Assembly: GCF_049856295.1 (NCBI RefSeq)
Contig: NZ_JBNDMZ010000006.1
Location: 186,001 to 250,000 of the forward strand
Direction of reading: 5' to 3'
DNA: 64,000 bases
From: JB111 sp049856295
Lineage (GTDB): Bacteria > Actinomycetota > Actinomycetes > Actinomycetales > Actinomycetaceae
Within the stretch, counting starts at the first letter, position 1. Each line of letters begins with the position of its first letter. Below the pieces are notes generated by a model. The model saw only the letters and a program-made list of their open reading frames with translations. It searched no databases and was not told the origin of the DNA. A program made the position numbers and the translations under genes. This document shows, piece by piece, positions 61,689-64,000 of the stretch.

Positions 61689-64000
61689 ATGACGCCTCCG
61701 CCGATCCCGCCCTTCCGCCGCGGCCGGGACAGCGACCGCTCGCGCGAGCGGACCGTGGCCCGGGGAGACCACGACCGGCCCGCCCGTCGCCCGGGGCGAG
61801 CAGCCCCCTCGACGCCGGAGGACCCGGCGAACGGTGACGTCCCCGAGCAGCACCCGGACGGTGGTGCGGGGGCGGCGCAGGAGGCGTCCGACGCGTCCGG
61901 GCAGGGCGCGGGCACGCCGTCGCCGCAGCGCCGCTCGAGCCGGACCGCCGTCGTCGCCCGCGCCGTCGAGCGGTGGGTCGCCGACCTCACCGCGCTCGGC
62001 GCCGAGGGCCTGGGGGACGACGACGACCTCGGGGAGGCCGTCCTCGACCTCACCCACGCCCACCCCGGCGGCACCGCCCAGCTCTACGCGGGTCGCCCCA
62101 CGCGCCTGTCCAACCTCGTGCGGGAGCGCAACGCCGCCGTCGCGGCCCACCAGCACGCCCGGCTCGTCCGAGCCCGGGCCGAGGACCTCGCCCAGCGCTT
62201 CGGGGTGGCCCCGACCTACCTCGCGACCGGGGTCGCCACCTGGTCGGCGCTCCCGCCCCCGGTGGTCGACGGCGACGAGCACGACGCCGACCTCGACCCG
62301 ACCGCGCCGCCCGCCGGCCGACGCGCGGACGAGGGCGCGGAGGCCCCGCTCGCGCGCACGATCCGCACGCCAGTCTTCCTGCGCGGCGTCCGCCTGCAGC
62401 CGGTCTCGGCCGACGGCGAGGTCGAGCTCACCCTCGAGCGCGCCGTCGAGCTCAACCCCGTGCTCGCCCGCGCGCTCACCGAGGCCGGCCTGCCCGGCGA
62501 GCCGACCGACCACCTCCCGGCGCTGGGACCGGCCTCGAGCCAGCGCGAGGCGCTCGCGGGGGTGGCCGAGCTCGCCGCGCGGTACCTGCCGGGCCTGGAG
62601 ATCGAGGACCGGGTCGTCGTCGGCACGTTCCTGCACCCGGGACAGGTCGCGGTCGAGGACCTGAAGTCGATGGTCCCGCACCTCGCCTCGTCCGACGTCG
62701 TGGCCGCGCTGGCCGGCGACCTCGAGGCGCGCAGCACGCTCGCGACCACCCTCCCGCCCGACGACGGGACGGACCCGGACCCGGACGAGGAGCGCGCGGT
62801 CGGGGACGTCGAGGTGGCCGGCGAGCGCGCGGTGCGCCTCGTCACGCAGGGGTACCAGCTCGTCGTCGACGCCCCGCCCGGCGCGGACGACGTGGGCGTC
62901 GTCGCGGCGATCCTCGCGGCCTCGGCGGCCGACGGCCGGACCGTCGCCTACGTCCCCGGCGACCGGCGCACCGGCCGGTCGACCGTCGCCCATCTGCACG
63001 AGCTGGGCCTCGGCGAGCTCGTCCTCGACCTGCGGGCCGACGGCGGCTGGCGGGAGGAGGCCTCCCGGTCGATCCGCCGCGGCATGGAGGCGCCCGCCGT
63101 CACGGTCGACCAGGCGACGGTGGCCCGGACGCGCGAGGAGCTGCGGGCCACGCGCGCCGGCGTGCGCGAGCAGCTCGACTCCCTCCACCGCCGCCACGAC
63201 GGTTGGGGCGTCTCGCTGTTCGACGCCCTGCAGGCGCTCGCCCGCCTCACCGCCCGCACGCCCGGACCCCGCACCGGTGCCCGCATCTCGGGGGAGGACC
63301 TGCGGGCGCTGACCGGGGACGCCCGACGCGGGGCCGCGGTCCGGCTCTCGCGTGCCGCGATCCTCGGCGCCTTCACGCTGCGCCGCTCGAGCACCCCCTG
63401 GTACGGCGCGCGGCTGACCACCAACCAGCAGGCCGCCGACGCGCTCGACCGGGTCCAGCGGCTCACCCGGGTCGAGCTCCCGGCCGTCGACGACCTCGTC
63501 CAGAGCACCGCCGTGCAGACCGGTCTCAGACGGGCCACCACCCTGCGGGAATGGCGCGAGCAGCTCGCGATGCTCGACGGCGTGGCCGACGCGCTCGACG
63601 TCTTCCTGCCGCAGATCTTCGAGCACTCCGCCGCCGACATGGTGGCGGCGACGGCACCGCGCAACGAGCGCCGCAGCCAGGAGGTCGAGCTGTCCGCGGG
63701 GATGCGCCGTCGCCTCACGCGGCAGGCCCGTGACCTCGTGCGCCCCGGCCGGTCGGTCACCGACCTGCACGCCGAGCTGCTGCGCGTCCAGGAGCAGCGG
63801 GAGATCTGGCGGCGCCACTCCACCGGCGGCGGCTGGCCCCGGCTGCCCGACGGGCTCGCCGACATCCGCGAGCTCGAGCGCGAGACGAGCGAGGACGTGG
63901 CCGCGCTCGGCGCGGTCCTCGAGCCCGACGACGACACCGTCGCGCTCGAGGACCTCGACCTGGCGGAGCTGCGGCGACGGATCGACGCCCTCGAGGCCGA
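61689..64000 (+). CDS. DUF4011/superfamily-1 helicase-like protein, N-terminal part (3' end outside window)
   Basis: An open frame of at least 770 codons running off the window. After an Arg/Gly/Pro-rich N-terminus (about 95 residues), VERWVADLTALG and AVLDLTHAHPGGTAQLYAGRPTRLSNLVRERN match the start of large actinobacterial DUF4011/helicase-like proteins. A P-loop-like segment GYQLVVDAPPGADDVGVVAAIL near residue 395 has lost the Walker A Lys-Thr (expected GPPGTGKT). The region up to the window edge is mainly helical (VFLPQIFEHSAADMVAAT and RRSQEVELSAGMRRRLTRQARDL). The remaining helicase motifs would be expected downstream. Such proteins may act in DNA repair or defence, but this is unproven. 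Confidence 0.8.
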   Translation, partial: MTPPPIPPFRRGRDSDRSRERTVARGDHDRPARRPGRAAPSTPEDPANGDVPEQHPDGGAGAAQEASDASGQGAGTPSPQRRSSRTAVVARAVERWVADLTALGAEGLGDDDDLGEAVLDLTHAHPGGTAQLYAGRPTRLSNLVRERNAAVAAHQHARLVRARAEDLAQRFGVAPTYLATGVATWSALPPPVVDGDEHDADLDPTAPPAGRRADEGAEAPLARTIRTPVFLRGVRLQPVSADGEVELTLERAVELNPVLARALTEAGLPGEPTDHLPALGPASSQREALAGVAELAARYLPGLEIEDRVVVGTFLHPGQVAVEDLKSMVPHLASSDVVAALAGDLEARSTLATTLPPDDGTDPDPDEERAVGDVEVAGERAVRLVTQGYQLVVDAPPGADDVGVVAAILAASAADGRTVAYVPGDRRTGRSTVAHLHELGLGELVLDLRADGGWREEASRSIRRGMEAPAVTVDQATVARTREELRATRAGVREQLDSLHRRHDGWGVSLFDALQALARLTARTPGPRTGARISGEDLRALTGDARRGAAVRLSRAAILGAFTLRRSSTPWYGARLTTNQQAADALDRVQRLTRVELPAVDDLVQSTAVQTGLRRATTLREWREQLAMLDGVADALDVFLPQIFEHSAADMVAATAPRNERRSQEVELSAGMRRRLTRQARDLVRPGRSVTDLHAELLRVQEQREIWRRHSTGGGWPRLPDGLADIRELERETSEDVAALGAVLEPDDDTVALEDLDLAELRRRIDALEA

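Noticed and set aside
61527..63818. A long minus-strand frame opposite the helicase-like gene
   Set aside because: Composition is dominated by Gly/Arg/Val/Asp noise, while the plus-strand frame shows clear family motifs and runs without a stop to the window edge.

Overview
The window is about 73-75% GC throughout and carries genes typical of high-GC Gram-positive bacteria: DUF3263, DUF3027 and DUF5302 proteins, a WXG100 protein, a MsiK-type sugar ATPase, HrcA/CIRCE control of groL, an IdeR/DtxR regulator, and many GTG starts that sit 6-7 nt after a TANNNT hexamer, suggesting leaderless mRNAs. This points to an actinomycete, most likely of the order Micrococcales. The genus cannot be told from the sequence alone. 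Nothing looks like a prophage, a plasmid or an insertion sequence; it reads as ordinary chromosome with a few accessory modules.

Layout. 1-2.1 kb: the 3' end of cysS, rlmB and a small coupled gene. 2.1-7.4 kb (minus): a DUF4032 kinase-like protein, an orphan MsiK-type ATPase and the overlapping trehalose genes otsB and otsA. 7.5-11 kb (plus): a membrane Ser/Thr kinase, an anchored DsbA-like protein and tRNA-Thr(TGT). 10.9-12.8 kb (minus): an ABC-F ATPase with a leader peptide and a likely translational attenuator; its 3' end lies inside the tRNA on the opposite strand. 12.8-15.7 kb (minus): ung, then a coupled trio of a D-2-hydroxyacid dehydrogenase and two half-size AbrB-type membrane proteins. 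16-17.4 kb: DUF3263, LytR_C and DUF5302 proteins. 17.4-21.8 kb: a GH15-like enzyme, groL with two CIRCE elements and a lipoprotein. 21.9-26.6 kb: a UspA protein, a CynX-type MFS transporter, and two HD-phosphohydrolase paralogues flanking a lone WXG100 gene.

26.8-32.4 kb holds the most interesting system: four translationally coupled genes for a fatty acyl-CoA reductase fused to a HAD-like domain, an SDR reductase, a PlsC-type acyltransferase and an alkyl-DHAP-synthase-like flavoprotein. Together they could make 1-O-alkyl-glycerol-3-phosphate, i.e. bacterial ether lipids. 32.5-35.8 kb (minus): an OmpR-type two-component system, whose kinase has a long insertion inside its ATPase domain, and an NYN nuclease. 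36-37.9 kb (minus): an SLC1-type symporter preceded by a short ORF resembling the actinobacterial cysteine-responsive leader peptides. 38-42.7 kb (minus): a branched-chain-amino-acid-type ABC transporter with fused permease and ATPase (LivM-LivG). 43-46 kb (minus): PspA and a TPM-domain membrane protein.

46.2-50 kb (plus): a cold-shock-domain protein, then a coupled set of DUF3027, glycosyltransferase and MFS genes. 50-55 kb: a second D-2-hydroxyacid dehydrogenase, an AzgA-type purine permease, an MFS transporter and serC. 55.2-58.1 kb: a DtxR-family regulator, then a ydaO-type (c-di-AMP) riboswitch in front of two tandem NlpC/P60 cell-wall hydrolases. 58.3-61.4 kb: a tandem UspA protein, an ornithine-aminotransferase-like enzyme with an SRPBCC protein, and tRNA-Arg(CCT). 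61.7 kb to the end: the 5' part of a large DUF4011/helicase-like protein that runs off the window.
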